Part shown: in pieces, positions 51,979 through 60,847 of the stretch
How the letters are laid out: each line of letters starts with the position of its first letter
Position numbering within the stretch: position 1 is the first letter of the stretch
DNA from: Verrucomicrobiaceae bacterium UBA7681
Lineage (GTDB): Bacteria; Verrucomicrobiota; Verrucomicrobiia; Verrucomicrobiales; Verrucomicrobiaceae
Direction: 5' to 3'
Assembly (NCBI GenBank): GCA_002482965.1
Contig: DLGZ01000038.1
Span: 1-63,621, forward strand
DNA length: 63,621 nt
Made by a program: the position numbers and the translations under genes
Notes under the pieces: generated by a model
Database searches by the model: none
The model's input: the letters and a program-made list of their open reading frames with translations, nothing else
Told to the model about the DNA's origin: nothing

Positions 51979-52001
51979 GTTTACTTTTGCGATCATCAAT
52001 C

Positions 52002-53072
52002 TCAAGGCTTTAAACCACTCGGCACGCGGTCGGGCACTGACTTGTCGTAGTGGTCGCTGCTCAACGCGTCGAGGAAGGCTTTGATTGGCGCATGATCTTC
52101 GGGGAGCATGTTCATCTGGCGGAGCAGGGGATCGAGCGGGGGCAGGGTGCTGGTGTCGGCGCCTTCGAGGGTTTCGGCGGCTTGATCCATGAGGCGGTCA
52201 TAAAACAGCAGCACTTCATCGAGGGTGAGATTGCCGCCGTGATGCATGTAGGGCGCGGTGTGTTTCAGATTGCGCAGCGAAGGCGTGCGGAACTCGGTGC
52301 GATTGGTGGCGGAGTCGGTGAGGCCGATGGCGTGGAGCTTGAAGTCGGAGAGCATGGGGCCGTTGTGGCAGAGGGCGCATCCGGCTTTCTGAAAGGCAGC
52401 CATGCCTTGCTGCTGCTCGGCGGTCATCGCGGTTTTGTCTCCACGCATGAAGCGGTCAAAGGGGGCGTCGGGCGTGATGAGAGTGCGCTCATACGCGGCG
52501 ATGGCCTGCGTGACTTTGTCAGCGGTGATTTCAGTTCCGAAGAGTTTGACGTATTCCGGGATCTTTTTCAGGCGCTCGATCATCGCCGAAATGGCGTCAG
52601 TTTCGCGGCACACATCCCCGCGCATTTCCTCGCGCTGGCGGATCGGTGCCAAGGCCTGTGCTTCGAGGCTGTGCACTCGGTTGTCCCAAAACATGGGCGA
52701 CTTGGCGGGATCAAACGGCTTGCCGGATTCAATGCCGTTGAAGGCCACGTTGAGGATCGAGGGCGTATTGCGTGTCAGGGGTAGAAAGGCGGCGCCTTGG
52801 ACAAGTTTGCGCGTGGGTCCGATGCCGCTGGCATGCACGCCGAGCGGGGTCGGCCTGGCATCGGCCCAGCCATGCTGCGGATGGTGGCAGGTGGCGCAGG
52901 CGACATCGCGAGTGGCAGAGAGAATGGGATCAAAGAACAGCAGTCGGCCGAGGGCGATCTTCGCAGGCGTGTCGCCGGGCAACGCGGCCGAGAGTGGCAG
53001 CGCTTCGATCTGCGTATTGGGCTGCGGTTCAGCCGTCGCAGCCGCGAGGATCACGACAAGGGTGGTGAACAT
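52002..53072 (-). CDS. Di-haem cytochrome-c peroxidase/MauG-like protein
   Basis: The 356-residue protein has a short signal peptide. Two haem motifs are visible, CATCHHP (Cys59, Cys62, His63) and CALCHNGP (about 231-235), with the family segments ALGRLLFFDPILSATRDVAC and LTRNTPSILNVAFNG. The C-terminal FRTPSLRNLKHTAPYMHHGG includes the usual haem-ligand region. It reduces hydrogen peroxide or oxidises a protein substrate in the periplasm. It is convergent with the sialate esterase gene and no partner is adjacent. Confidence 0.93.
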   Translation of the reverse strand: MFTTLVVILAAATAEPQPNTQIEALPLSAALPGDTPAKIALGRLLFFDPILSATRDVACATCHHPQHGWADARPTPLGVHASGIGPTRKLVQGAAFLPLTRNTPSILNVAFNGIESGKPFDPAKSPMFWDNRVHSLEAQALAPIRQREEMRGDVCRETDAISAMIERLKKIPEYVKLFGTEITADKVTQAIAAYERTLITPDAPFDRFMRGDKTAMTAEQQQGMAAFQKAGCALCHNGPMLSDFKLHAIGLTDSATNRTEFRTPSLRNLKHTAPYMHHGGNLTLDEVLLFYDRLMDQAAETLEGADTSTLPPLDPLLRQMNMLPEDHAPIKAFLDALSSDHYDKSVPDRVPSGLKP

Positions 53073-53324
53073 ATGAAATTAACGCGCTTCGACCGCTCAG
53101 CTTTGCAGGCCAAAGAGCCCGGGAGCCCGGACTTTAGTCCGCAGCAGGTCGCCCACGCAGGGAAGGCTGTTTATGCGCGCTGCATGCGGCAAGCAGGTTG
53201 ACGCTGGAGGTGTGAATGCGGAGCTTGGGATGCTGGCGGCGTGCTGCGGAACCGAGCGGAGCGAGATAGACAACTGAAAGGAGCCCGAAGGGAGAGCGCA
53301 GCGAATCAATAAATTCCGCGCTCT
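53073..53324. other. Non-coding gap with CGGACTTTAGTCCG palindrome
   Basis: A 14-base palindrome CGGACT-TT-AGTCCG lies at 53128-53141. Its CT-TT-AG core matches the elements at 42828 and 43460. No coding sequence is supported in this 252-base stretch. Confidence 0.65.
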
Positions 53325-56300
53325 TTATCGGCTTTTGGGGGCGGGTTCATCCAAACGGCGGTCGGCATGGCGCAGAAATTCCTGCAAATCACGCTCGGCC
53401 TGCTGCGTGAGAGCGTGTGAGGCGGCACGATAGGTTTTGAGGCGAAACTCCAGAAATTGGCGCTGCCAGGGAGGATTGGGTTCAAAGAGGGACATTACTT
53501 CGATCTGCTGCACTTCGGTGAGCAGAGTGATGATCTGGATCAGTGTGTTCAGTCGAGTTGGCTCGGCTAAACCGCCGGGGAAGGGCTGCTGGAGGACGGC
53601 CATAAACTGCGGGACGAGATCCCGATTGTTCGCTGCGAGCGGTGGGACCAGTGAGAGGGCGGTTTGCACCGAGGAGAGTCGTACCCAGACTTGTGGACGC
53701 AGGGACTTGAAGCCATCGAGCAGCTGAGACGCGGCATCGTCATAGGACTCATTCCGGAAGGAGGACAGCGCGGCGGCAAAGAGGGCGTCGGCAGGCCAGT
53801 CCTGGCGTACGGCTGCAAGGTAGGGCGGCAGTTGTTCGGCAGTGCCTGCTTGGGCGGCGGACTCCAGTAGCATCAATTGCTCAAAAGGACTGGTGGGAGT
53901 GCCCACCCACGTGGTGAGGACTTCATCGAAGTTTCCTTTGGCAAAGGCGGCGACAGCTTCAGCGCGGCGTTGATCATCGCCATCGAGATCGGATGGAATG
54001 GAGGACGTGGCACCGTCTGCGGCGAGCATGCGCAGGCGCTCATAGGTGAGGCGTGTGTGGTTGATCTGCGCCGCGAGATGGGCGGGCACATCCATGTCCT
54101 GTTCGATGGCCATGGCGAGCACCTGTGTGGTTTCAAAGGAGTTGTCTTTGGAGAGGGCGCGGGCAAAGCCGTACTCCAGCAGGTTGCGGTCGTCGGTGTT
54201 GATGTTCGTAGGCGTGGTCTGCAGCAGAGTGCGTGCAAACTCAGGCGATGCCAGATGATGGGCGAGCACGCCTTCGACCGAATTTGTGAGCCACACACGC
54301 TTGAGTGCTTCGGTCATCAGCGGCTGAGTGATGCACGTGCGCAGTTGCTCCAGCGTGTAGGCAGGTGGAGTGAGATGCCCGATGAAAAGCAGATCATTGG
54401 GTCCGGAGATCCATGTCTCGACATGAGGAAACACGGAGGTGAGCGTGGCATAGACTTGTCGGATGGCCTGCGCATCGACTTCATAACCCTGCACCCATTG
54501 GGCAAAGAGGCCGTGCTCATTGAGCCGGGCTTTGGCAGCGGCGTAGAACTCCTGCGTGAACAAGGTGGAGACACCGGCGCGGTAGGGATTGGAAGGCTCG
54601 GAGATGATCAGGTCGTAGTGGCTACCTGCCGCCAGCAGGGCTTCGCGGGCATCGCCGGGAATGAGGCGGACGTTGGCTTTGTTCAGCACATCGCGGTTCA
54701 CGGGGGAGAAGTGATGGCGCGCGAGGCTGGCCATGGCGGGTTCCAGTTCCACCACATCCACCTGCTTCATCTCAGGCACATCGGCCACCCAGCCAGCCGT
54801 CGTGCCGGTGCCGAGGCCGACAATGAAGGCGGTATGCGGTGCGGGATGCAGCATGGCGGGAACGAGGCCTTGCATCACCTGTGTATCGGCATCGCCAAAG
54901 GCAGAGCCGTCGGACTTGCCGTTCACGTAGAGGCAGTAGCCGTCGTCGCTGTCCACAGCGGCCACGCTGGCCTCGCGCCCTTCAAATTCATGGGCAATTT
55001 TCCAGCGGCTGGCATGCAGCCATCCGCGCAGGCCATTGATGGAGTTGGGCAGCGACTCCACGCGGCCATAGCCGATGGGCTTGTGCCGCCATGCCGCCGT
55101 GGGGCCTGTGGGAATGAACATGAGGCAGCCTGCGCTGAGCCATAGGGCTGCGATCACAGGCCATGCCCGCTTTGAAGTGGCTCGTGCTCCGAGCACCGCA
55201 GCGCCCAGACTCAGCAGCAAGGTGAGCACGAAGACCCAGCGCCAGGCTCCGAGTGCAGTCAGCCATGGTAACAGGATGAAACCTCCGGCGAGCGAGCCGG
55301 TGATGGCTCCGAGGGTGTTGGCTGCATAGGCATAGCCAACATGTCTGCCGGCATCGCGACTACCGCTGCCGAGCAAACCTACGAGCAGCGGAAACTGCAC
55401 GCCCGCGAGGATGGACGGTCCCAGCACCAGCAAGCTGGCGATCAAAGTCCAACCGGTGATCTGGCCCGCAAGGCCCAAAGAGCGCAGTTGATTCACGTCG
55501 ATGGCGAAGACGGCGATGCGATCTCCCAGTGCGAAAGGCAGGGCCAGAAACAACGCCTGCCATGCCGCCACACGTGCCAGAGCCGAGAGCGTGACCGCAC
55601 CGGCGCGTGCCGCCCAGAGCATGCGATAGAGCAATCCACCCAGGCCGATACCAGCAAGTGCCAGCGCCAGGATCAGACCAAAGCCGTACACCGAACTGCC
55701 GAGCAAAGGCGAGAGGATACGAAACCAGACGAGTTCACTGAGAAAAAAGGTAAAGCCGGTGATGCCTGCGGCGAGATAGAGAAAGCGCACGGTCAGCGGG
55801 TGGGTTGTGGCAGTCTCGCTGTTGGAAGGCAGTGGCGTTGGCTTAGCTAAGATCTCATCACGTGAAACGAACCACGCCGCCGCTCCGATGAGGAGATTCA
55901 CCCCCGCTGCCGCCATGACGGTGGTGCGGATGCCCCAGAGTTCGAGCAGCCAGAAGGTGCTGGCCAGCACGCCTGCGAGCGCGCCGAGGGTGTTGACTCC
56001 ATACAGCACGCCGAGGCTGCCACGTTGGGTGTCCTGATCAGTCTCCACCCATTTGAAGGCCGCAGGCAGGCTGCCGCCCATCAGCAGGCAGGGCGGTGCC
56101 AGCACCACGGTGGCGAGAAGGAGTTGCAGCAGCGTCGCAGGCACCTGACCCAGCGCAGCGATGCCGCCGGTGCTGAGATAGAGGGAGCGCACCAGCGAAA
56201 GCAGCAGCGGCGTCAGCAATGCCGCGATGCCTACGCCGAGTTCAATCCAGGCATACAGTCGCAGCGGATTCGCGGAGGCTTCTGCTTTGCGGCCAAACAG

Positions 56301-56483
56301 CGCGCTACCTGCGCCCATCGCGCCCATGAAGATGGCCAGCACCGCTGCGGTGGCAGGCGTGGCACCACCAAAGACCAGCCGAAACTCGCGCAGCCATGCC
56401 ATTTGGTACACGAGTGCGCAGGCTCCGGAGAGCGCCAGCAGGCAGGCGAGGAAGGGGAGGCGAAGAGCAGGAGGGAGAGTCAT
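53325..56483 (-). CDS. Fused MFS transporter/spermidine-synthase-like protein with repeat tail
   Basis: From the ATG at 56483 the protein is 1052 residues. The N-terminal half holds about 12 or more hydrophobic helices (LACLLALSGACALVYQMAWL at the start). A polyamine-synthase-like Rossmann domain follows (about 490-700), with AFIVGLGTGTTAGWV, VDVVELEPAM, LIPGDAREALL and YDLIISEPSNPYRAG. The remaining 350 residues are helical and TPR-like. Fused MFS/spermidine synthases are common in PVC bacteria, but most lack proven polyamine activity. It has no signal beyond the first helix. Gaps around it hold repeats on both sides. Confidence 0.88.
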   Translation of the reverse strand: MTLPPALRLPFLACLLALSGACALVYQMAWLREFRLVFGGATPATAAVLAIFMGAMGAGSALFGRKAEASANPLRLYAWIELGVGIAALLTPLLLSLVRSLYLSTGGIAALGQVPATLLQLLLATVVLAPPCLLMGGSLPAAFKWVETDQDTQRGSLGVLYGVNTLGALAGVLASTFWLLELWGIRTTVMAAAGVNLLIGAAAWFVSRDEILAKPTPLPSNSETATTHPLTVRFLYLAAGITGFTFFLSELVWFRILSPLLGSSVYGFGLILALALAGIGLGGLLYRMLWAARAGAVTLSALARVAAWQALFLALPFALGDRIAVFAIDVNQLRSLGLAGQITGWTLIASLLVLGPSILAGVQFPLLVGLLGSGSRDAGRHVGYAYAANTLGAITGSLAGGFILLPWLTALGAWRWVFVLTLLLSLGAAVLGARATSKRAWPVIAALWLSAGCLMFIPTGPTAAWRHKPIGYGRVESLPNSINGLRGWLHASRWKIAHEFEGREASVAAVDSDDGYCLYVNGKSDGSAFGDADTQVMQGLVPAMLHPAPHTAFIVGLGTGTTAGWVADVPEMKQVDVVELEPAMASLARHHFSPVNRDVLNKANVRLIPGDAREALLAAGSHYDLIISEPSNPYRAGVSTLFTQEFYAAAKARLNEHGLFAQWVQGYEVDAQAIRQVYATLTSVFPHVETWISGPNDLLFIGHLTPPAYTLEQLRTCITQPLMTEALKRVWLTNSVEGVLAHHLASPEFARTLLQTTPTNINTDDRNLLEYGFARALSKDNSFETTQVLAMAIEQDMDVPAHLAAQINHTRLTYERLRMLAADGATSSIPSDLDGDDQRRAEAVAAFAKGNFDEVLTTWVGTPTSPFEQLMLLESAAQAGTAEQLPPYLAAVRQDWPADALFAAALSSFRNESYDDAASQLLDGFKSLRPQVWVRLSSVQTALSLVPPLAANNRDLVPQFMAVLQQPFPGGLAEPTRLNTLIQIITLLTEVQQIEVMSLFEPNPPWQRQFLEFRLKTYRAASHALTQQAERDLQEFLRHADRRLDEPAPKSR

Positions 56484-56559
56484 CGGCGGCGCATCAAGAC
56501 GCACGAAGCCTGAGGTGTCCAGTTGCGAAACGGCGGCGGAAGGGGCGGCAGGCAGGCAA

Positions 56560-56760
56560 CCAAAGGCAGGTTTCGGTGGTTTTGGCGGTTTTGGCAGTGA
56601 GTTTTAAAAGGGGGAGAATTTTTTCGCGAGTGGCGGAGCGTGCTAAAGCGAACCAGCAAAACCAACGAAACTGGGGTTTTGAGGGTTTTGTTGGTTTTGA
56701 GGGTGCTTTTTTAAAGGGGTCCCATTTTTTTAGCGGGCAGTGGCGGGCTGAAACTCCAAC
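56560..56760 (-). repeat. Two diverged copies of a roughly 90-nt element (minus orientation)
   Basis: Read on the minus strand, each copy has an A-run, CCCCTTTnAAA, then two or three 9-mers of the form NNNAAAACC (GCCAAAACCGCCAAAACC; CTCAAAACCAACAAAACC). The copies are centred near 56600 and 56710. Confidence 0.75.
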
Positions 56761-56828
56761 ACGTAGCCTTGATGTTTCATCGGCTCTGGCTGGTGGTGTG
56801 CCAGTTGGCAGATGTGTTCTAAAGAAGA

Positions 56829-56896
56829 GCCGGTTAACAAACCGGCCTGTCATGGTAAGACAGGTCAGGATAGGCTGAGGTATTTAGTGCACTAAA
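56829..56896. other. Group of small hairpins between the two repeat blocks
   Basis: GCCGGTT-AACA-AACCGGC (56829-56846), CCTGTC-N7-GACAGG (56846-56864) and the 14-base palindrome TTTAGTGCACTAAA (56883-56896) lie within 70 bases, with CCCCTGTGGGG near 56930. They may form a structured RNA or mark the junction of the opposed repeat blocks. Confidence 0.5.
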
Positions 56897-57059
56897 GTAG
56901 CACTTAGTGGTTATTAGAAGCATGGAGTTCCCCTGTGGGGCAGACATCCTCGCTACGCACCAGCAGGGGCTGCTTGAATGCAAGTCATGGCAGGAGGTGG
57001 ATTGAGGTTGTTTTCACCCTGACCTCCCCGGCCTTTTCCATTCCACCACCCATGATTGG

Positions 57060-57390
57060 CCAGCCATATAAAAAGTGTCCCCCTTGAAAAGGTACTGCCA
57101 AAACTGCCAAAACCCTCTGTACACACTCCGGTGCGGTCTTCCTCTCCAGCCAGTGGAAAAACACTCCCCCTTTTAAAAAGCACCCTCAAAACCAACAAAA
57201 CCCCCGAAACCCCTCCAGCGGACTACCCACACACCTGAGTCGCGGTAAAAAAAATATTTCGCCTCTACAAATGCACCGACGAAACCGACGAAACCCCTTC
57301 CGGCTATTCGCTACATGCCTGCTCCAGCCGCCTGAAAAATATCTACCCCTTCCAAAAAGAACTGACACAACTGACAGAACTGACTGTCGG
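57060..57390 (+). repeat. Four diverged copies of the roughly 90-nt element (plus orientation)
   Basis: The CCCCTT-type anchor recurs near 57079, 57166, 57260 and 57346, about 86-94 bases apart. Each is preceded by a run of As and followed by 9-mers such as GCCAAAACTGCCAAAACC, CTCAAAACCAACAAAACC, GACGAAACCGACGAAACC and GACACAACTGACAGAACT. Spacer segments such as TTCGCT...GCTCC also match between copies. Confidence 0.75.
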
Positions 57391-57486
57391 GCCTGATGAC
57401 TTCCACGTGCTGCGCTTTCCTGCCACATCGCCTCTACCCAGCTGTTCAAGCCTGGAATCCCAGGCAATGGAGCCTGAATGAAACCC

Positions 57487-58095
57487 TCACTCCTGTTTTC
57501 GATAAACCGGAGTGAGCGTACGATCATCGGGAAAGCAGCGTTGTGCCAGCCGCACCATGTCGCGGCGCAGCAGCGGGGACATGGTGAGCATGAATGAGCC
57601 GGACTTGCGGCCTTTGGGCGGGCGGGGTGATTGCACGAAGATGCCATTGCAGGCAAAGCAGACCTCAAACTGGTAGCGGCCATGTGGGGCATTCACCGTC
57701 ACACGGATGGCGGGTTCAAAGTCACACAGAGTGGGCTCGCCGTAGCTGTCGTAGTCCAGCAGCCTGCCGAGCACGGCTCCGTCCTCCTCGTGATTCAGAA
57801 GAATCGGGCGGCTGGCAGCGCCTTGATACTGATCTGCCCCTTTGCCGATGCGCAAGACCTCCACGCGAGCCATGTGCATCGCTCCATATTCAGCCGCCGT
57901 GCAGCCAAACATCTCCAGTTCGTTTTGATACGGGCAGAAGTTGTGAGCGGATTTCGGATCCGTTTGATGCCAGATGCGCAAGGTCCGGTACCTCATGTCC
58001 GGCTGCGGACGAGTGGAGGTGCAACTCGTGGAACTCGCGACTGCAAGCAGGAGCAGGAGGAGGTGGTCTAATGAGGTGGTTGTCTTCATTCTCAC
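57487..58095 (-). CDS. Putative lipoprotein (hypothetical)
   Basis: The 202-residue protein has a signal peptide with a poly-Leu core (about 10-16) and a cysteine after SSTS (residue about 25), a plausible but weak lipobox. The mature part includes RYQFEVCFACNGIFVQSPRP and ends in SPLLRRDMVRLAQRCFPDDR; no family is recognised. It is 57 bases downstream of the YARHG gene on the same strand and ends just before the repeat region. The third codon (58089) is an alternative start. Confidence 0.75.
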   Translation of the reverse strand: MRMKTTTSLDHLLLLLLAVASSTSCTSTRPQPDMRYRTLRIWHQTDPKSAHNFCPYQNELEMFGCTAAEYGAMHMARVEVLRIGKGADQYQGAASRPILLNHEEDGAVLGRLLDYDSYGEPTLCDFEPAIRVTVNAPHGRYQFEVCFACNGIFVQSPRPPKGRKSGSFMLTMSPLLRRDMVRLAQRCFPDDRTLTPVYRKQE

Positions 58096-58152
58096 ACTGG
58101 GTTCAGACTTGATGCCGGTCTTCCAAATGCAGTGCGATTTTGTGAGGCGGGC

Positions 58153-58875
58153 TCATCGGCCAAACCTGTCGTAGTACTTGGCTCCGTAGTTTTCGTAGCG
58201 TTTGATCAGAGCTGCGTTCTTCGTTTCAATCGGGGTGAGCTTGGCCGAAACATCCAGAGCGACCGGCATGTACCAGTCCACATTGGCAAAGTGCTTCTGC
58301 ATATCTTCGATGATGAAGGAGTAGCCATGGCGGGCATAGATCTCGTTGCGCATGAGGCGTAGTTCCGCAGGTTTCATGTTTTCCACATCGGCCTCTTTCA
58401 GCAGCTTGGTGGAGGTTTTTGGATACGTTCCTGCCTTGGGATCATATTTGAATTTTCGTGGTGTCAGCGTCATCTCAACTGACGGCTTGTTCTTGTCATT
58501 GGCATCCCAGCGCCCGTTGAGGGTCTTGGTCTGCACATTGAGAGTCATGCTGAAGTTGCCGTCTTCGGGATGGTCTCCAGGCTCGTTCGCTTTAAAAGCG
58601 ATTCCTTCAGGAACTCCCTGCCATGAGCCGCTGAAGGCGCGTTCATTGGCCGTGACAATGCTGTAGCCCAAAACCGTGCGCCCGACGACTTTCTCGATGC
58701 TGAGGGTGATCTTGTGCGGTCCAAAAGCTCCCACATAGGTCCCGACCATCGCAGCAGCGTTTTTGTCGGCGGATTGAACATCCGCGTTGTCCACAGGCTG
58801 CTGTGCAAAGCAAAGCGGTGCGCTGGAAAGTAAAACCGAGAGAAGGGCGGTGGCGGCAAATTGCTTTTGTGGCAT
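58153..58875 (-). CDS. YARHG-domain exported protein
   Basis: The product is 240 residues from the ATG at 58875 (58881 is equally possible). A signal peptide (MPQKQFAATALLSVLLSSAP) precedes a beta-rich region (to about residue 150). The C-terminal YARHG domain shows ELRLMRNEIYARHGYSFIIE followed by MQKHFANVDWYMP. YARHG is thought to bind peptidoglycan or extracellular ligands. It is divergent from the DUF2306 gene with only about 17 bases between starts, so the promoters must overlap. Confidence 0.85.
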   Translation of the reverse strand: MPQKQFAATALLSVLLSSAPLCFAQQPVDNADVQSADKNAAAMVGTYVGAFGPHKITLSIEKVVGRTVLGYSIVTANERAFSGSWQGVPEGIAFKANEPGDHPEDGNFSMTLNVQTKTLNGRWDANDKNKPSVEMTLTPRKFKYDPKAGTYPKTSTKLLKEADVENMKPAELRLMRNEIYARHGYSFIIEDMQKHFANVDWYMPVALDVSAKLTPIETKNAALIKRYENYGAKYYDRFGR

Positions 58876-58891
58876 GCTCATGGTGCCCAGT

Positions 58892-59590
58892 ATGTTGGGC
58901 GAAATGCTGTTTTCCAATACAAAAAAATCTGCTGCGCTGCAAACAAGCTTGCGAGTGCTCTGCTACGCTGTGCTGGCATGGCTTTCGTGGCTGATGCTGG
59001 AGATCACCCTGAATTACTGGCCCGTGCGCGATGATGCGGGCTTTCTCCAGATCAAGCAGCAGTACCTCGGCATCAGGCATTGGGAGGCCGCGTTTTGGAT
59101 TCATGTCTTCACCAGCATGCTGGCGCTCGCGGCGGGCTTCACTCAGTTTGCCCCATGGGTTTTGCGTCGCATGCCCAAGCTCCACCGCTGGATGGGGAGA
59201 TGCTATGTGCTGAATGTCTGCCTGGTGACGGGGCCGGCCAGCCTGATTATGGCGTTTTATGCCAATGGCGGAATCACCTCGCGGCTGGCGTTCATCACTT
59301 TGGCCATCGGGTGGATCGTGACCACCAGCATGGGCTGGCGGCTGGCTCTGCACAGGCAGTGGCAGCGCCACAGGGAATGGATGATGCGCAGCTATGCGCT
59401 GACCCTTTCGGCCCTCACTCTCAGGGTCTGGAAGTACACGCTGGTGTTTCTTTTTGAGCCGCGCCCCATGGATCTCTACCGGTTGGTGGCCTGGCTTGGA
59501 TTTGTTCCAAACGTGCTGCTCGTCGAATGGCTGATCCGTCGTCAAAGAAGAAGGCCCGAGGCGTTGGCGGGTGAAGCTTTGAGTCCGTAA
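58892..59590 (+). CDS. DUF2306 membrane protein
   Basis: From the ATG at 58892 (or 58904) the 232-residue protein has about six hydrophobic helices. It carries the DUF2306 features: HVFTSMLALAAGFTQFAPWV, KLHRWMGRCYVLNVCLVTGP and the histidine pairs in LALHRQWQRHREWMMRSYAL. The conserved histidines suggest haem or metal binding in the membrane; the role is unknown. The longer in-frame start at 58787 reads through the YARHG signal sequence on the opposite strand and was rejected. Confidence 0.85.
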   Translation: MLGEMLFSNTKKSAALQTSLRVLCYAVLAWLSWLMLEITLNYWPVRDDAGFLQIKQQYLGIRHWEAAFWIHVFTSMLALAAGFTQFAPWVLRRMPKLHRWMGRCYVLNVCLVTGPASLIMAFYANGGITSRLAFITLAIGWIVTTSMGWRLALHRQWQRHREWMMRSYALTLSALTLRVWKYTLVFLFEPRPMDLYRLVAWLGFVPNVLLVEWLIRRQRRRPEALAGEALSP

Positions 59591-59630
59591 ACTTGAACGG
59601 AGCGACTTGATCGAGGACGAGTTCGAGTAG

Positions 59631-59674
<44 letters not shown>

Positions 59675-59712
59675 TTTTGCTCTGTCGGCAGGCCTTGACC
59701 ACCCACTCCCCC

Positions 59713-60819
59713 CTACTTCTGATAAATCGGCAAAAAGTGATGATGCACGCTCAGGCTCAGCAAGGCGAGTGATGTTGCATATACCGCTCCTGCGCTCTTC
59801 TCGTTCCCATTGCGTGGATACCAACTGCCATCCTGGCCCTGGGCGGCGATGAGGGTCTGCTCAGTCTTTTGGCGGGCAACGGCGGCGAAGTCGCCACCGC
59901 GTTGGTACATGCCCTGGGCGTAGTAGTAGCAGCCGTAGAAGTACCAGGGCTCGTTGATTTCGGGCGGGGACTTGAGCAGCCAGTTGGCGGAGCCGAGGAC
60001 TTCGGCGGTTTCATACTGGCCGCAGACCTGGAGGGAGAGCAGTCCGGCGGCGGTGGTGGAGAAGGTCTGGCGTCCGCCGTAGGGCTCGTAGCTGAAGGCG
60101 GCGGAATCGCTCTTGGGATTGCCATTGGAGTCGCGCTCCACGCGGTAGCTGCGCTTGATGTAGGCCACTGCGCTGTCGATGGCTCCTTTGGGCACTTCAA
60201 ATCCGGCGTTCTTGGCCGCACGCAGCGCCATGACCTGCCAGACACTGACGGAGATGTCGCTGTCGCTGGAGCTCGGCTCATAGCGCCAGCCGCCGCGATT
60301 GGCCTCGCTCTTCGGCACCTGCTGGGAGCGGATGATGAGTTGAATCGCGCCTTCGAGTTGTTTGTGCAGGCGTTTGTCCGTGGCTTCATCCGGTGCGTGG
60401 CCGACCATCTCGGCCATCATGAGTGACATGATGCCGTGGCCGTACATGCGCGAGCGGTCGCTGCGCCCGAGGTAGCCGTTTTCATCGGGCTCCACGCCTT
60501 CCACGACAAAGCGCAGGGCCTTGCCGCAGGCGATGCCTTCGGGTGTGGGATCGTCCGGCATGTGGCCCACGGAGGCCAGGCCCATGAGGGCGAGCGAGGT
60601 CATCGCCGCGCTGTGGGAGGGCAGATCGCCGCGCTTCGGCTTGGCGTCGGTCTTTTCATCCACGATGAAGCCTGACGATTTCTGCTGTTTGATCAGCCAT
60701 GCCACGGCCTTTTCCACCGAGGCTTTGACCTGGGGGGAGATCAGTTCCGGCTTGGGGGACTGGGCGGCGGCAAGTGTGGTTGCCGCAGAAAGGATAAAAA
60801 GTGATCGGAGGAGGCGCAT
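59713..60819 (-). CDS. Exported prenyltransferase/squalene-oxidase-repeat protein
   Basis: From the ATG at 60819 the 368-residue protein has a signal peptide (to about residue 20). Helical-repeat motifs of the terpenoid-cyclase fold follow: VEKAVAWLIKQQKSSGFIVD, GKALRFVVEGVEPDENGYLG, RGGWRYEPSSSDSDISVSVW and QDGSWYPRNGNEKSAGAVYA. The QDGSW and GGWRYEP repeats resemble the alpha/alpha toroid of squalene cyclases, but the acidic catalytic DxDD is not visible. PVC genomes carry many exported relatives of unknown function. A site-2 protease gene ends 28 bases upstream. Confidence 0.85.
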   Translation of the reverse strand: MRLLRSLFILSAATTLAAAQSPKPELISPQVKASVEKAVAWLIKQQKSSGFIVDEKTDAKPKRGDLPSHSAAMTSLALMGLASVGHMPDDPTPEGIACGKALRFVVEGVEPDENGYLGRSDRSRMYGHGIMSLMMAEMVGHAPDEATDKRLHKQLEGAIQLIIRSQQVPKSEANRGGWRYEPSSSDSDISVSVWQVMALRAAKNAGFEVPKGAIDSAVAYIKRSYRVERDSNGNPKSDSAAFSYEPYGGRQTFSTTAAGLLSLQVCGQYETAEVLGSANWLLKSPPEINEPWYFYGCYYYAQGMYQRGGDFAAVARQKTEQTLIAAQGQDGSWYPRNGNEKSAGAVYATSLALLSLSVHHHFLPIYQK

Positions 60820-60847
60820 CAGGGGACGGAAACTGTCCAATGCACTC

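Larger units (their letters stand above)
56484..57486. other. About 1 kb of non-coding, repeat-rich DNA
   Basis: No gene is supported here. Base composition differs from the flanks (runs of A and T, ACC and AAAACC triplets). It contains two opposed blocks of diverged repeats and a central hairpin group, listed separately. Reading frames in it are short and broken between units. Confidence 0.8.

Noticed and set aside
53877..55145. Plus-strand frame of 422 residues
   Set aside because: Shadow of the MFS/spermidine-synthase fusion, with no domain or start signal.
57060..57390. CRISPR-like array
   Set aside because: The units are about 90 bases, diverged along their whole length, with no identical repeats alternating with unique spacers and no cas genes.
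57186..57692. Minus-strand frame through the repeat block into the lipoprotein gene
   Set aside because: It crosses repeat units that change frame from copy to copy and overlaps the better supported lipoprotein gene.
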